A DNA stretch of 64,000 nucleotides, taken from NCBI GenBank assembly GCA_964619265.1, contig CAZUCE010000013.1, positions 50,226 through 114,225 of the forward strand, given 5' to 3'. Below the pieces are notes generated by a model, which ran no database searches, was not told the origin of the DNA, and saw nothing but the letters and a program-made list of their open reading frames with translations. Origin of the DNA: CAZUCE01 sp964619265 (GTDB lineage Bacteria > Planctomycetota > UBA1135 > GCA-002686595). Shown in pieces: positions 33,202 through 41,732 of this stretch. The position numbers and the translations under genes are program-made. Numbering within the stretch: position 1 is the first letter of the stretch; each line of letters opens with the position of its first letter.

Positions 33202-34076
33202 CGTTGGCCTCCCGCACGCGCTTCACGGGCGCCGAGAAAGCGCTCCAGTTCGACCAAGAACGGCCGGTCGGTACGCAGCTCGAGCGCGTCGATCGCGAAC
33301 TCGCGGGCTCGCTCCGAGAAGTTTGCGCCCGCCGCGGCTCGCCTGCGTCCGGGAAGGACAAAGCGCGCGCCGGATTCAGCCTCGCGGCCTCGCACCAGCC
33401 CAGCGCGCAGCGGCTCTTCCTCCGCCGGATCGCACAGGCGCACGGCAAAAACGTCATGCCGCTGGGCGAGCCGCGAAAGCGCGCCCAGCAACTCCGGTTC
33501 GTGAAAGTCGGAAAGCACCACCACCAAGCTCCGGCGACGCAAGGATTGAAACAGCAGTCCGAGTTGGTTCGCTGCTTCGAGAGAAGCCGCCGCCGGCGCG
33601 GCACGTAGCTCTCCGAGCGAGCGCCACAACTGCGAGCGCTCCAAGCTTGGCTCGCGTATCTCGGACAATCCCCCACCGCCGCCCAGAGGCCGGATCGCAA
33701 CGGGACAGAGCGCGGCCGTGTAGGCGAGACCGAGCGCAGCAGCGATCCAAAGCGCCAAGTCGCGCTTGGAAAGTTCGGTTGAGCTGACGGCCATCGAGGT
33801 AGAGACGTCCGCGAGCAAGACCGCGTTCACGCGCTTGAGGGACTCGTATTCCTTGACGTGCGGTTCGCCGCGGCGCGCGGAGAGCCGCCAGTCGATTTGC
33901 TTGATCGAATCGCCCGGCGCGTAGGGACGGGACTGGGCGTATTCCAACCCAGAGCCCACGTACAGCGAGGCCTGGGTGCCGAACGCCAGGTCGTCGGCCA
34001 AGCGCAGAGCCACCTTCTCGAAGCGTTGGTCCGCCAGACTCTGGGGCGGCGGTAAGACGATGTTGCGAGAGGACAC
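33198..34076 (-). CDS. DUF58-family protein of the MoxR operon
   Basis: 292 residues, cytoplasmic. The DUF58 core is recognisable: YAPGDSIKQIDWRLSARRG with the following VKEYES (about residues 52-78). A VWA-like fold follows with VLLADVSTSM (about 86-95, DxSxS) and LVVVLSDFHEPELL (about 183-196). DUF58 proteins are invariant companions of MoxR ATPases and may be adaptor or substrate-binding partners. It starts 23 bases after moxR and overlaps the next gene by ATGA. Confidence 0.92.
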   Translation of the reverse strand: MSSRNIVLPPPQSLADQRFEKVALRLADDLAFGTQASLYVGSGLEYAQSRPYAPGDSIKQIDWRLSARRGEPHVKEYESLKRVNAVLLADVSTSMAVSSTELSKRDLALWIAAALGLAYTAALCPVAIRPLGGGGGLSEIREPSLERSQLWRSLGELRAAPAAASLEAANQLGLLFQSLRRRSLVVVLSDFHEPELLGALSRLAQRHDVFAVRLCDPAEEEPLRAGLVRGREAESGARFVLPGRRRAAAGANFSERAREFAIDALELRTDRPFLVELERFLGAREARAGGQR

Positions 34077-34099
34077 AGGGAAGGCCAGCGAACCCTGAG

Positions 34100-35194
34100 C
34101 TAGTCCAGCCCCGCGACCAAGTCGGCGAGGATGGCCTCGGAACTGCGACCCCGCGCCAGGGCTTCGTAGGTCGGGCGAATGCGGTGCAAGATCACATCCT
34201 GGGCCAGCTCAAACAGATCTTCGGGAACGACGAAATCACGGCCATGAATCCAAGCCCGTGCACGCGCGGCCGTCGTCAAGGCGAGTCCCGCCCGCGGACT
34301 GGCGCCAAGCACCAGCTCCGAGCACTCGCGAGTTGCGCGCACCAACTCGACCGTATGGTGCAAAAAAACCTCGCTGACGTGGACCTCTTGGACCTGTGCC
34401 ATGGCGCGGGTCAAATCGTCGAGATCCAAAGGCGCCGTTTCGGAGATCGCGTCGAACGCACTCATGGGCACGGCTCCCGAGCCAGACTTTTTGAGTCCCA
34501 GTGCGAGGTGCCGGCGCAGAACCTCTAGCTCGTCCGTCTGGGCGGGGTAGCCCAGACGGTGCCGCAGGAGGAAGCGATCCATCTGCGCCTCGGGGAGCTC
34601 GAAAGTACCGGCCTGCTCGACCGGGTTCTGGGTCGCGATGACCAGGAACGGCGCGGGCAGGTCGAACGTCTGCTCGCCAATCGTGACGCGACGTTCCTGC
34701 ATGGCTTCGAGCAGCGCGCTTTGCACCTTGGGCGAAGCGCGGTTGATCTCATCCGCCAGCAGCAGATTCGTAAACAGCGGGCCCCGCTTCACTTTGAACT
34801 TGGACGACTTCGTGTCGAGCACCTCGCTTCCGACGATGTCCGAAGGCAACAGGTCGATCGTGAACTGCACTCGCGAAAACTGTAGGTCGATCGCCTTGGC
34901 GATCGACTGCACCAACAGCGTCTTGGCGACACCGGGCACTCCCTCGAGCAAAACGTGTCCGCCTGTGAGCAACGCGATCAGCACGCGCTCGACCACTTGT
35001 TCTTGACCGACCACGGTCGAGCCCACGTGCTGGCGGACCGTATCCCCAAAGGCTAAGCCCAGCGGGCGGGCGCCTTCGCTTCCGCTGGCCGCTTGGGCAG
35101 AAGCGGCCGTGGTTTGAGAATCGGTGTCAGGGGAGTGCGAGTTCGCGCCGGAGCCAGCGACGAGCTTCTTGGGCGGAGTCATGCGGCGAGCCAT
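34100..35194 (-). CDS. MoxR-family AAA+ ATPase
   Basis: 364 residues from ATG 35194; another ATG at 35182 is possible, and a much longer open frame upstream has no conserved sequence. Cytoplasmic AAA+ ATPase thought to act as a chaperone for VWA-protein complexes. Walker A is GVPGVAKTLL (about residues 83-92), Walker B LLLADEINRAS, with sensor 1 (VIATQNPVEQ) and the Arg-rich region PEAQMDRF. A variable Ser/Ala/Gln-rich N-terminus (about 1-45) precedes it. First gene of the seven-gene Bat-type operon. A TATCCA hexamer on the minus strand at 35246-35251 lies about 51 bases upstream of the start. Confidence 0.93.
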   Translation of the reverse strand: MARRMTPPKKLVAGSGANSHSPDTDSQTTAASAQAASGSEGARPLGLAFGDTVRQHVGSTVVGQEQVVERVLIALLTGGHVLLEGVPGVAKTLLVQSIAKAIDLQFSRVQFTIDLLPSDIVGSEVLDTKSSKFKVKRGPLFTNLLLADEINRASPKVQSALLEAMQERRVTIGEQTFDLPAPFLVIATQNPVEQAGTFELPEAQMDRFLLRHRLGYPAQTDELEVLRRHLALGLKKSGSGAVPMSAFDAISETAPLDLDDLTRAMAQVQEVHVSEVFLHHTVELVRATRECSELVLGASPRAGLALTTAARARAWIHGRDFVVPEDLFELAQDVILHRIRPTYEALARGRSSEAILADLVAGLD

Positions 35195-35880
35195 CCTGAA
35201 GGTGGAACCAAGCGGGTGCGAGTCGGGCCCGGGGCGGCACCCTGATGGATAGCGCGCGGCCTCCGGCAGTTTACGAGTCCACCTAGATTCCTGCAGATGC
35301 CCCAGCGCCCCCAAAGGGGCAAGGACCGCGCCGACGGTTGCTAGAACCCGGAGCGGGGTCGTCTCAGCCCTCGCCCACAACGTTCGCAGGCGACTCAGGG
35401 AGCCCGCCCGGAGCTTGGGGGCCTCGTTCGCCGCGCCCCAAGCCAGCGGCCCGGCGGTACGCAGGCCCAACCTCCATCCGGTTTTGACCTCCGAGGAAAC
35501 GGCGCTCCGGAGAACCGCCCCCCCATAGCCGGCGCCCCCGAGGAGCGGTTGACACCGGAAAACCCGAGGGGAGATCGCCGGGGATTCCCTGAAACTCTGG
35601 ACGCGTCTGGCAAGCAGTCGGAAGCCCGCCGGCGGCGCCCGGTTCCGCCCCTTGCCAGGGAGGCTCCCGGCCTGGCGGCGCCCGGGGGCAACGTGCTTGG
35701 GCGGCCCTGGGCCCCATCGCCCCCTCGCTTTCTCGACTTGCGAAAGACGTCTTCTATAGGGGCCGCTCGGAGGCGGGGCCCTGACCTCTCTGGCTCCCGC
35801 TTCGCGCACTGCGAAGAATCCTCGACGTTCGGACGGGGGCCCGGGAGGCGTAAAGACCTATCCTCTCCGGCTGTCCTCCC
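35195..35880. other. 686-base gap between divergent moxR and sucA operons
   Basis: Several overlapping open frames exist on both strands, but they are Pro/Arg/Gly-rich translations without conserved motifs, so I call none. The gap should hold promoters for both operons. It contains a perfect 10-base palindrome, AAGACGTCTT (35744-35753), next to TATAGG (35755-35760), and TATCCT at 35859-35864. Confidence 0.5.
35859..35864 (+). promoter_or_regulatory. Possible -10 element (TATCCT)
   Basis: TATCCT lies 16 bases before the GTG start and 85 bases before the ATG start of sucA. It is the same hexamer as before ettA, rnpA, tig and the cupredoxin gene. Confidence 0.35.
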
Positions 35881-38880
35881 GTGGCTGCCCCAACGAACGA
35901 CCGGTTCGAACCTGGGCAGTCCGGATCCCGCCCGGACCCTCCGCGCGCCATGCCCCAAGCTCCCGACCCGTCGGCCGGCCTCCCCGGCAACCTGAGCCTC
36001 GCCTACGCTGAAGAGCTCTACGCCCGCTTCCTGCGGGACCCCGGCGCCGTCGATCGCGACTGGCGTGAGTACTTCGAGCAAGTCGCCCCGGACGACCGCG
36101 AGGGCGGCACCGGATTCGCCGACCGGCCCCAGACCGGGCCCGAACGCCGCCAGAACGGACTGTTCCGGGCCGGCACCAGCCCAGGCCCCCCCAGCTCAAA
36201 CGGCACTGGCCCAAGCGGGCTCAACCCGGACGGCGCCACCGCGGCCTTGCCCAGCTCCAGCCACAGCTTGGAGGCCAGCGGTCGCGAACTAGCCGACCTC
36301 CAAGATCGCGTCGATCAGCTGGTACGCGCCTACCGCGTGCGGGGACACCTGCTGGCCGGCTTGGACCCGCTCGGCCTTCCGCGTCCGGAACAGCCGGAGC
36401 TCGAGATGGGCTACTACGGCCTGACCGAGGCCGACCTCGACCGCACCTTCAGCTCGCGAACGATCTTTGGGGACGATTCAGCGACCCTGCGCCAGATTCT
36501 CGAGCGGCTCTCCAATACCTACTGCCGGTCGATCGGTGTGCAATTCATGCACATCGACGACTTGAACGTGAAGAACTGGCTCACCGAGCGCATGGAGGGC
36601 ACCGAGAACCGTCTGGTGCTGACCCGCGCCGAGCAAACGCGCATCCTCACCGCTCTCACCGACGCGGTGATCTTCGAGGAGTTCCTCCAGAAGAAGTTCC
36701 TGGGAGCGAAGCGATTCAGTCTGGAGGGCGGCGAGAGCTTGATCCCCCTGCTCGACATGGCGATCGAGGAGGCTGCTCGTCACGGCGTAAAGGAGATCAT
36801 TCTCGGCATGGCCCACCGGGGCCGAATCAACGTGTTGGCCAACACGCTGCGCAAGCCTCCGGCCGAGATCTTCTTTGAATTCGAAGACTCAAACCCCGAA
36901 GCCCACTTCGGTCGCGGCGACGTGAAGTACCACCTGGGCTACTCCTCGGACGTGGAAACCAGCGATGGACATTCCGTCCACCTGTCCCTGTGCTTCAACC
37001 CGAGCCACCTGGAATTCGTCAACCCCGTTGCGCTCGGACGCGTGCGCGCCAAGCAAGACCGCTACGGCGATATCCACCGCAAGGGCGGCATGGCCCTGCT
37101 GATTCACGGGGACGCGGCCTTCATCGGTCAAGGTGTTGCGCAGGAGACCCTGAATCTCTCCCAACTCGATGGCTACCGCACGGGCGGAACCGTCCATGTC
37201 ATCGTGAACAACCAGGTTGGCTTCACGACCGGACCGGATGCCGCGCGCTCGTGCACCTACGCCACCGACGTGGCCAAGATGTTGCAGGTGCCGATCTTCC
37301 ACGTGAACGGCGAAGACCCCGAAGCCGTGATGCAAGTCGTTCGACTTGCACTACAGTTCCGCAACGAGTTTTCGCGGGACGTGGTGATCGACATGTATTG
37401 CTACCGGCGCTACGGGCACAACGAAGGTGATGAGCCCGAGTTCACCCAGCCGCTCATGTACAAGGCCATCAAGGCCCGCAAGAGCGTGCGCGAGGGCTAC
37501 TTGGATCACCTGCTCAAGAGCGGGGAAATCACCAACGCAGAGGCCGAAAAGATCGCGACCGAGCGTCGCTCGGTGCTCGAAACGCACCTCACCGAAGCGC
37601 GCAAGGAGGAGTTCAAGAAGAAATCCCAGACCCAGGGCGGCGTTTGGCAGGAGTACCGCGGCGGCAAAGACGCCGACTGCCCGCGGGTCCAGGCCAAGGT
37701 CACGCGCGACGACCTGCGCGCGATGCTCGAAGCGCTCACCACCCTGCCGGACGACTTCACGCCGCACCCCAAGATCGAACGCCTGCTCGACCAGCGCCGC
37801 GAGATGGCGCGCGGCGAGCGCCCCCTCGACTGGGCAACGGGCGAATCCCTCGCGTTCGCCGACGTGGCCCTGCGCGGGCATCCCGTGCGACTCACCGGAC
37901 AGGACGTCGAACGCGGCACCTTCAGTCAGCGCCACGCGGTGTTGCACGACTACACCGACGGACACGAATTCCGTCCGCTGTACCACCTCTCCCCCGAGCA
38001 GGCGCGCATCGAGATTGAGAACAGCCCGCTCTCGGAGGTCGGCGTGGTCGGATTCGAGTACGGCTACAGCCTCGATACCCCGAACGCGCTGGTCGCCTGG
38101 GAAGCCCAGTTCGGTGATTTCGTCAACGTGGCGCAGGTGATCATCGACCAATTCTTGGTTTCGGCCGAGGCCAAGTGGAATCGCCTTTCTGGCATGGTTC
38201 TCCTGCTGCCCCACGGTTTTGAAGGCCAGGGACCGGAGCACTCAAGCGCTCGCCTCGAGCGCTTCTTGTCGATGTCAGCCGAAGACAACATTCAAGTCGT
38301 TCAGCCGACCACCCCGGCCCAAATATTCAACGTCTTGCGCCGCCAGGTGCTGCGCCCGTGGCGCAAGCCACTGGTCGTCATGACGCCCAAGAGCCTGCTG
38401 CGTCATCCGGCCGCAACCTCCCAGCTCGATGACTTGCTGGAAGGCCACTTCCATCGCGTGCTGCGCGACCCGGGAGTCGTCGGCGAAAAGCGGGTCGAAC
38501 CGGGCTCGGTCGATCGAATCCTGCTGTGCACCGGCAAGGTGTTCTACGACCTGGAGAAGCGCCGGACCGAACTCGGCCGGACCGACGTCGCGATTCTTCG
38601 AATGGAACAGCTCTTCCCGCTGGCTGCCGACGACCTTCGCCATGCGCTGGATCCTTACCCGGCGAACGTTCCGATCCTGTGGGTCCAGGAAGAGCCGCGC
38701 AACATGGGCGCCTGGCCCTATCTCCAAACCCAAGGGGCCCTGCATGCCAAAGTGCTGGGTCAGCACAAGTTCTACGGCGTGACCCGGCGTGCCTCGGCCG
38801 TCCCCGCCACCGGCTCGAGCGCTGCTCACCGCATCGAGCAAGCCGAACTCCTCGAACAGGCCTTCGCCCCCCTCGGGTGA
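35881..38880 (+). CDS. sucA: 2-oxoglutarate dehydrogenase E1 component
   Basis: 999 residues from GTG 35881; ATG 35950 (residue 24) is an alternative, and conserved sequence only begins at about residue 37. Thiamine-diphosphate-dependent decarboxylation of 2-oxoglutarate and reductive succinylation of the E2 lipoyl group in the TCA cycle. The N-terminal E1o motif is LSLAYAEELYARFLRDP. The E2-binding/N-terminal region is followed by a Pro/Gly/Ser-rich linker (about 75-125), then the catalytic core. This has LGMAHRGRINVLAN, the ThDP-binding GDAAFIGQG ... IVNNQVGFTT, and EDNIQVVQPTTPAQIFN in the C-terminal transketolase half. It is not fused to an E2 domain. It forms an operon with sucB and lpd. 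Confidence 0.95.
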   Translation: MAAPTNDRFEPGQSGSRPDPPRAMPQAPDPSAGLPGNLSLAYAEELYARFLRDPGAVDRDWREYFEQVAPDDREGGTGFADRPQTGPERRQNGLFRAGTSPGPPSSNGTGPSGLNPDGATAALPSSSHSLEASGRELADLQDRVDQLVRAYRVRGHLLAGLDPLGLPRPEQPELEMGYYGLTEADLDRTFSSRTIFGDDSATLRQILERLSNTYCRSIGVQFMHIDDLNVKNWLTERMEGTENRLVLTRAEQTRILTALTDAVIFEEFLQKKFLGAKRFSLEGGESLIPLLDMAIEEAARHGVKEIILGMAHRGRINVLANTLRKPPAEIFFEFEDSNPEAHFGRGDVKYHLGYSSDVETSDGHSVHLSLCFNPSHLEFVNPVALGRVRAKQDRYGDIHRKGGMALLIHGDAAFIGQGVAQETLNLSQLDGYRTGGTVHVIVNNQVGFTTGPDAARSCTYATDVAKMLQVPIFHVNGEDPEAVMQVVRLALQFRNEFSRDVVIDMYCYRRYGHNEGDEPEFTQPLMYKAIKARKSVREGYLDHLLKSGEITNAEAEKIATERRSVLETHLTEARKEEFKKKSQTQGGVWQEYRGGKDADCPRVQAKVTRDDLRAMLEALTTLPDDFTPHPKIERLLDQRREMARGERPLDWATGESLAFADVALRGHPVRLTGQDVERGTFSQRHAVLHDYTDGHEFRPLYHLSPEQARIEIENSPLSEVGVVGFEYGYSLDTPNALVAWEAQFGDFVNVAQVIIDQFLVSAEAKWNRLSGMVLLLPHGFEGQGPEHSSARLERFLSMSAEDNIQVVQPTTPAQIFNVLRRQVLRPWRKPLVVMTPKSLLRHPAATSQLDDLLEGHFHRVLRDPGVVGEKRVEPGSVDRILLCTGKVFYDLEKRRTELGRTDVAILRMEQLFPLAADDLRHALDPYPANVPILWVQEEPRNMGAWPYLQTQGALHAKVLGQHKFYGVTRRASAVPATGSSAAHRIEQAELLEQAFAPLG

Positions 38881-38903
38881 CGGTCCCCTCCTCTCCACAA
38901 CTC

Positions 38904-40115
38904 ATGCAGCAGACCGAAGGAATGGTCATCGAACTCAAGGTCCCCGCCGTCGGCGAATCCATCACCGAAGTCCAGATCGGGGCCTGGCTGAAGAACGAAG
39001 GCGACGCTGTCGCGCTCGACGAGTCCCTCGTTGAAATCGAGTCGGACAAGGCCACGGTGGAGCTGCCCGCTCCCGCGAACGGCAAGGTTGTCAAGATTCT
39101 CAAGGGGCCCGGTGAAATGGCCGCCGTCGGCGAGGTCATTGGACATTTGGAAGAGGGCGCTGCACCCGCTCCTTCGGCGCCGGCCCAAACGACCCAAGCT
39201 CCGGCCGCCGAGCCCGAAACAGCGCAGGCTGGAGCCGGCGGCGGACATGTGATGCCCTCCGCCGCACGCCTGATGGCCAGCGAAGGCGTCGACCCCGCAA
39301 GCGTGACCGGCACCGGACCCGGTGGGCGCGTGCTCAAAGAAGACGTGCAGCGCGCTGCAAGCGCGCCGAGCTCCAGCCCCGGTTCGAGCCCGGCGGGCTC
39401 CGCGGTTCGCGGCTCGCGCGACGAGGAAGTCGTGCCGATGTCGATGCTGCGTCGCAAGATCGCCGAGAACCTGGTCGGAGCCCAGCAAACCGCTGCGCTG
39501 CTGACCACGTTCAACGAAATCGATATGACCGAAGTGAAGGCGCTGCGCAAGGAGCACGGCCCGACCTTCCTCGAGCGCCACGGGATCAAGTTGGGTTTCA
39601 TGTCGTTCTTCGTGAAAGCCGTGGTCGATGCCCTGCAGCGCGTACCGGCCGTGAATGCCGAAGTCCGCGGGACGTCCATCGCCTACCGCCACTACCAAGA
39701 CATCGGCATCGCCGTTGGCGGTGGCCGCGGACTGGTCGTTCCGATCCTGCGCAATACCGAGTCCCTAGGATTCGCTGAGATTGAGAAGCAGATTTCTGAC
39801 TTCGGCGCTCGAGCTCAAGCCAACAAGATCGGTCTGGAAGAGCTGACTGGCGGGACCTTCACGATCAGCAATGGCGGGATCTACGGATCGCTGCTTTCGA
39901 CGCCGATCGTCAACCCGCCCCAGTCCGGCATCCTCGGCCTGCATGCGATTCAAGATCGACCCGTGGCGATCGACGGCCAGGTCGTGATTCGCCCGATGAT
40001 GTACGTCGCGCTGACCTACGACCATCGCTTGGTGGACGGCCGCGAAGCTGTCACCTTCTTGAAGCGCGTCAAGGAGTGCCTCGAGAACCCGTCCCGCATG
40101 CTCCTCGAAGCTTAA
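38904..40115 (+). CDS. sucB: 2-oxoglutarate dehydrogenase E2 (dihydrolipoyl succinyltransferase)
   Basis: 403 residues from ATG 38904; ATG 38922 (MVIELKVPAVGES) is the more usual E2 beginning but has no room for a ribosome site. The lipoyl domain (about residues 7-83) holds the lipoylated Lys in EIESDKATVELP. An Ala/Pro-rich hinge (about 85-115) follows, then the peripheral subunit-binding domain (about 115-152, PSAARLMASEGVDPASVTGT) and the catalytic domain (about 175-400). The active-site His and Asp are in YDHRLVDGREA. It transfers the succinyl group to CoA and forms the complex core. 23 bases after sucA, 16 before lpd. Confidence 0.95.
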   Translation: MQQTEGMVIELKVPAVGESITEVQIGAWLKNEGDAVALDESLVEIESDKATVELPAPANGKVVKILKGPGEMAAVGEVIGHLEEGAAPAPSAPAQTTQAPAAEPETAQAGAGGGHVMPSAARLMASEGVDPASVTGTGPGGRVLKEDVQRAASAPSSSPGSSPAGSAVRGSRDEEVVPMSMLRRKIAENLVGAQQTAALLTTFNEIDMTEVKALRKEHGPTFLERHGIKLGFMSFFVKAVVDALQRVPAVNAEVRGTSIAYRHYQDIGIAVGGGRGLVVPILRNTESLGFAEIEKQISDFGARAQANKIGLEELTGGTFTISNGGIYGSLLSTPIVNPPQSGILGLHAIQDRPVAIDGQVVIRPMMYVALTYDHRLVDGREAVTFLKRVKECLENPSRMLLEA

Positions 40116-40131
40116 GAGCGAGAGATTCCAA

Positions 40132-41523
40132 ATGAGCGAGGAGAACTTCGACTGCATCGTGGTCGGCGCCGGACCGGGTGGCTACGTGGCCGCTCTGCGC
40201 GCGGCCCAACTCGGCCTGCGCACGGCCTGCGTTGAGAAAGAAGCGCAACTGGGCGGAACGTGCTTGCGCATCGGCTGCATTCCGTCCAAGGCGATGCTGG
40301 AGTCGAGCGAGCTCTACCACCTGGCCAACCATCAGTTCGCCGAGCACGGCATCGGCGTCGGAGACCTGAAGCTCGACCTGGCGGCCATGTTGGCCCGCAA
40401 AGACAAGACCGTTGACACCTTGACCCGCGGCATCGCTGGTCTGTTTAACAAGAACAGCATCACCCACGCCTCGGGACTCGGGCGCATGATCGCACCGGGC
40501 AAGCTGGAGGTCCTCGGTCCCGAGGGCAGTCGCTTGCTGACCGCCCCCCACATCATCTTCGCAACCGGCTCGCGGGTCGCGCCGCTCCCAGGCGTCGAGC
40601 TCGATGGATCGAGGGTTGTGACCTCCACCGAGGCGCTCTCCTTCGAGGAGGTGCCCCCCCACCTGGTCGTGATCGGAGCTGGAGCCATTGGGCTTGAACT
40701 GGGCTCGGTGTGGTCGCGCCTTGGCTCCAAAGTCACGGTGCTCGAATATGCGGATCGCATCTTGCCAGGGATCGACGCCGAGATCGGCAAGGCAGCCTTT
40801 CGCAGCTTCAAGAAGCAGGGCCTCGCTTTCCAGCTCGGAGCCCGGGTGACCGGCGCCAAGGCCGAAGGCTCGGGCGCCATCGTCCACATCGACGGCGAGG
40901 ATCCGATTCGCGCCGACCGAGTGCTGCTAGCCGTCGGCCGAATTCCGAACACCGAGGGGCTCGAACTGGATTCGATCGGCATCGAGCTCGACGGGCGCGG
41001 CCGGATCCCGGTGAACGAGCACTTTGGCACGAGTGTCCCCGGGCACTACGCCATCGGAGACGTCATCGCGGGCCCCATGCTCGCCCACAAGGCCGAGGAC
41101 GAAGGCATCGCCTGCGCGGAGTTCCTCGCCACCGGCCACGGGCACGTGAACTACGAGGCGATTCCGAATGTGGTCTACACCGCCCCTGAAATCGCGGCGG
41201 TAGGACGCACCGAAGAAGAGCTCACCGAGGCTGGAATCCCGTTCGTGAAGGGCACCTTCCCGTTCGCCGCCAACGGCCGCGCTCGCGCTCTGGCCCAGAC
41301 CGAGGGCCTGGTGAAGGTCCTCGCGCACCAAGAAACCGACCGAATCCTGGGCGTGCATATCGTCGGACCGCGCGCCGGCGACCTGATCGCCGAGGCCACG
41401 GCCGCCATGGAGTTCGGCGCCAGTGCCGAGGACCTGGCCCGGACTTGCCACGCCCATCCGACCCTCCCGGAAGCCGTCAAGGAAGCCGCGCTCGCCGCTG
41501 GCGGTCGCGTCCTTCATTTCTGA
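40132..41523 (+). CDS. lpdA: Dihydrolipoyl dehydrogenase (E3)
   Basis: 463 residues, normal length. It reoxidises the dihydrolipoyl group of E2 with NAD+, using FAD and a redox disulfide. FAD site VVGAGPGGYVAALRAAQLG at the N-terminus; redox-active Cys44 and Cys49 in GGTCLRIGCIPSK; NAD site VVIGAGAIGLELGSVWSRLG (about residues 180-199); and C-terminal catalytic His-Glu pair in HAHPTLPEAVKEA. A hairpin (41546-41575) ends the operon behind it. Third gene of sucA-sucB-lpd. It may also serve other 2-oxoacid complexes. Confidence 0.96.
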   Translation: MSEENFDCIVVGAGPGGYVAALRAAQLGLRTACVEKEAQLGGTCLRIGCIPSKAMLESSELYHLANHQFAEHGIGVGDLKLDLAAMLARKDKTVDTLTRGIAGLFNKNSITHASGLGRMIAPGKLEVLGPEGSRLLTAPHIIFATGSRVAPLPGVELDGSRVVTSTEALSFEEVPPHLVVIGAGAIGLELGSVWSRLGSKVTVLEYADRILPGIDAEIGKAAFRSFKKQGLAFQLGARVTGAKAEGSGAIVHIDGEDPIRADRVLLAVGRIPNTEGLELDSIGIELDGRGRIPVNEHFGTSVPGHYAIGDVIAGPMLAHKAEDEGIACAEFLATGHGHVNYEAIPNVVYTAPEIAAVGRTEEELTEAGIPFVKGTFPFAANGRARALAQTEGLVKVLAHQETDRILGVHIVGPRAGDLIAEATAAMEFGASAEDLARTCHAHPTLPEAVKEAALAAGGRVLHF

Positions 41524-41545
41524 CCGCCCTCCGGCGGAACTCGCC

Positions 41546-41575
41546 AGCCGGCCCATGCAGCCCCCTGGGCCGGTT
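41546..41575 (+). terminator. Hairpin behind the sucA-sucB-lpd operon
   Basis: AGCCGGCCCA (41546-41555) pairs with TGGGCCGGTT (41566-41575), 10 bp with one G-T pair and a 10-base loop, starting 22 bases after the lpd stop. No long T-run follows, but position argues for a terminator. Confidence 0.6.
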
Positions 41576-41623
41576 CATCACCGGCTAGCCATCTCTGTGC
41601 TCGGCCTGGGACGGCCGGGGGGC

Positions 41624-41629
41624 TATCCT
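41624..41629 (+). promoter_or_regulatory. Possible -10 element before tig (GGC-TATCCT)
   Basis: GGCTATCCTC is identical to the sequence before ettA. It lies 103 bases before the preferred tig start, just after the lpd hairpin, so tig may have its own promoter with a leader of about 95 bases. Confidence 0.4.
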
Positions 41630-41732
41630 CTTCGCCCCCGCTGGCCGATTTCTCGGCCTGGGAAGCCGTACAAACCGCCGAGCGCTCGACCTTCTTTCCA
41701 AGGCGGTGCTCGCAGCCCAACCGAGATCGCCT

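Noticed and set aside
35195..35809. Upstream extension of moxR by about 205 codons
   Set aside because: The extension is Pro/Arg/Gly-rich, with no domain, and MoxR proteins start close to the AAA+ core.
38378..39698. Long antisense frames over the sucA end and sucB
   Set aside because: No conserved motif. The sense frames encode unmistakable E1 and E2 proteins.
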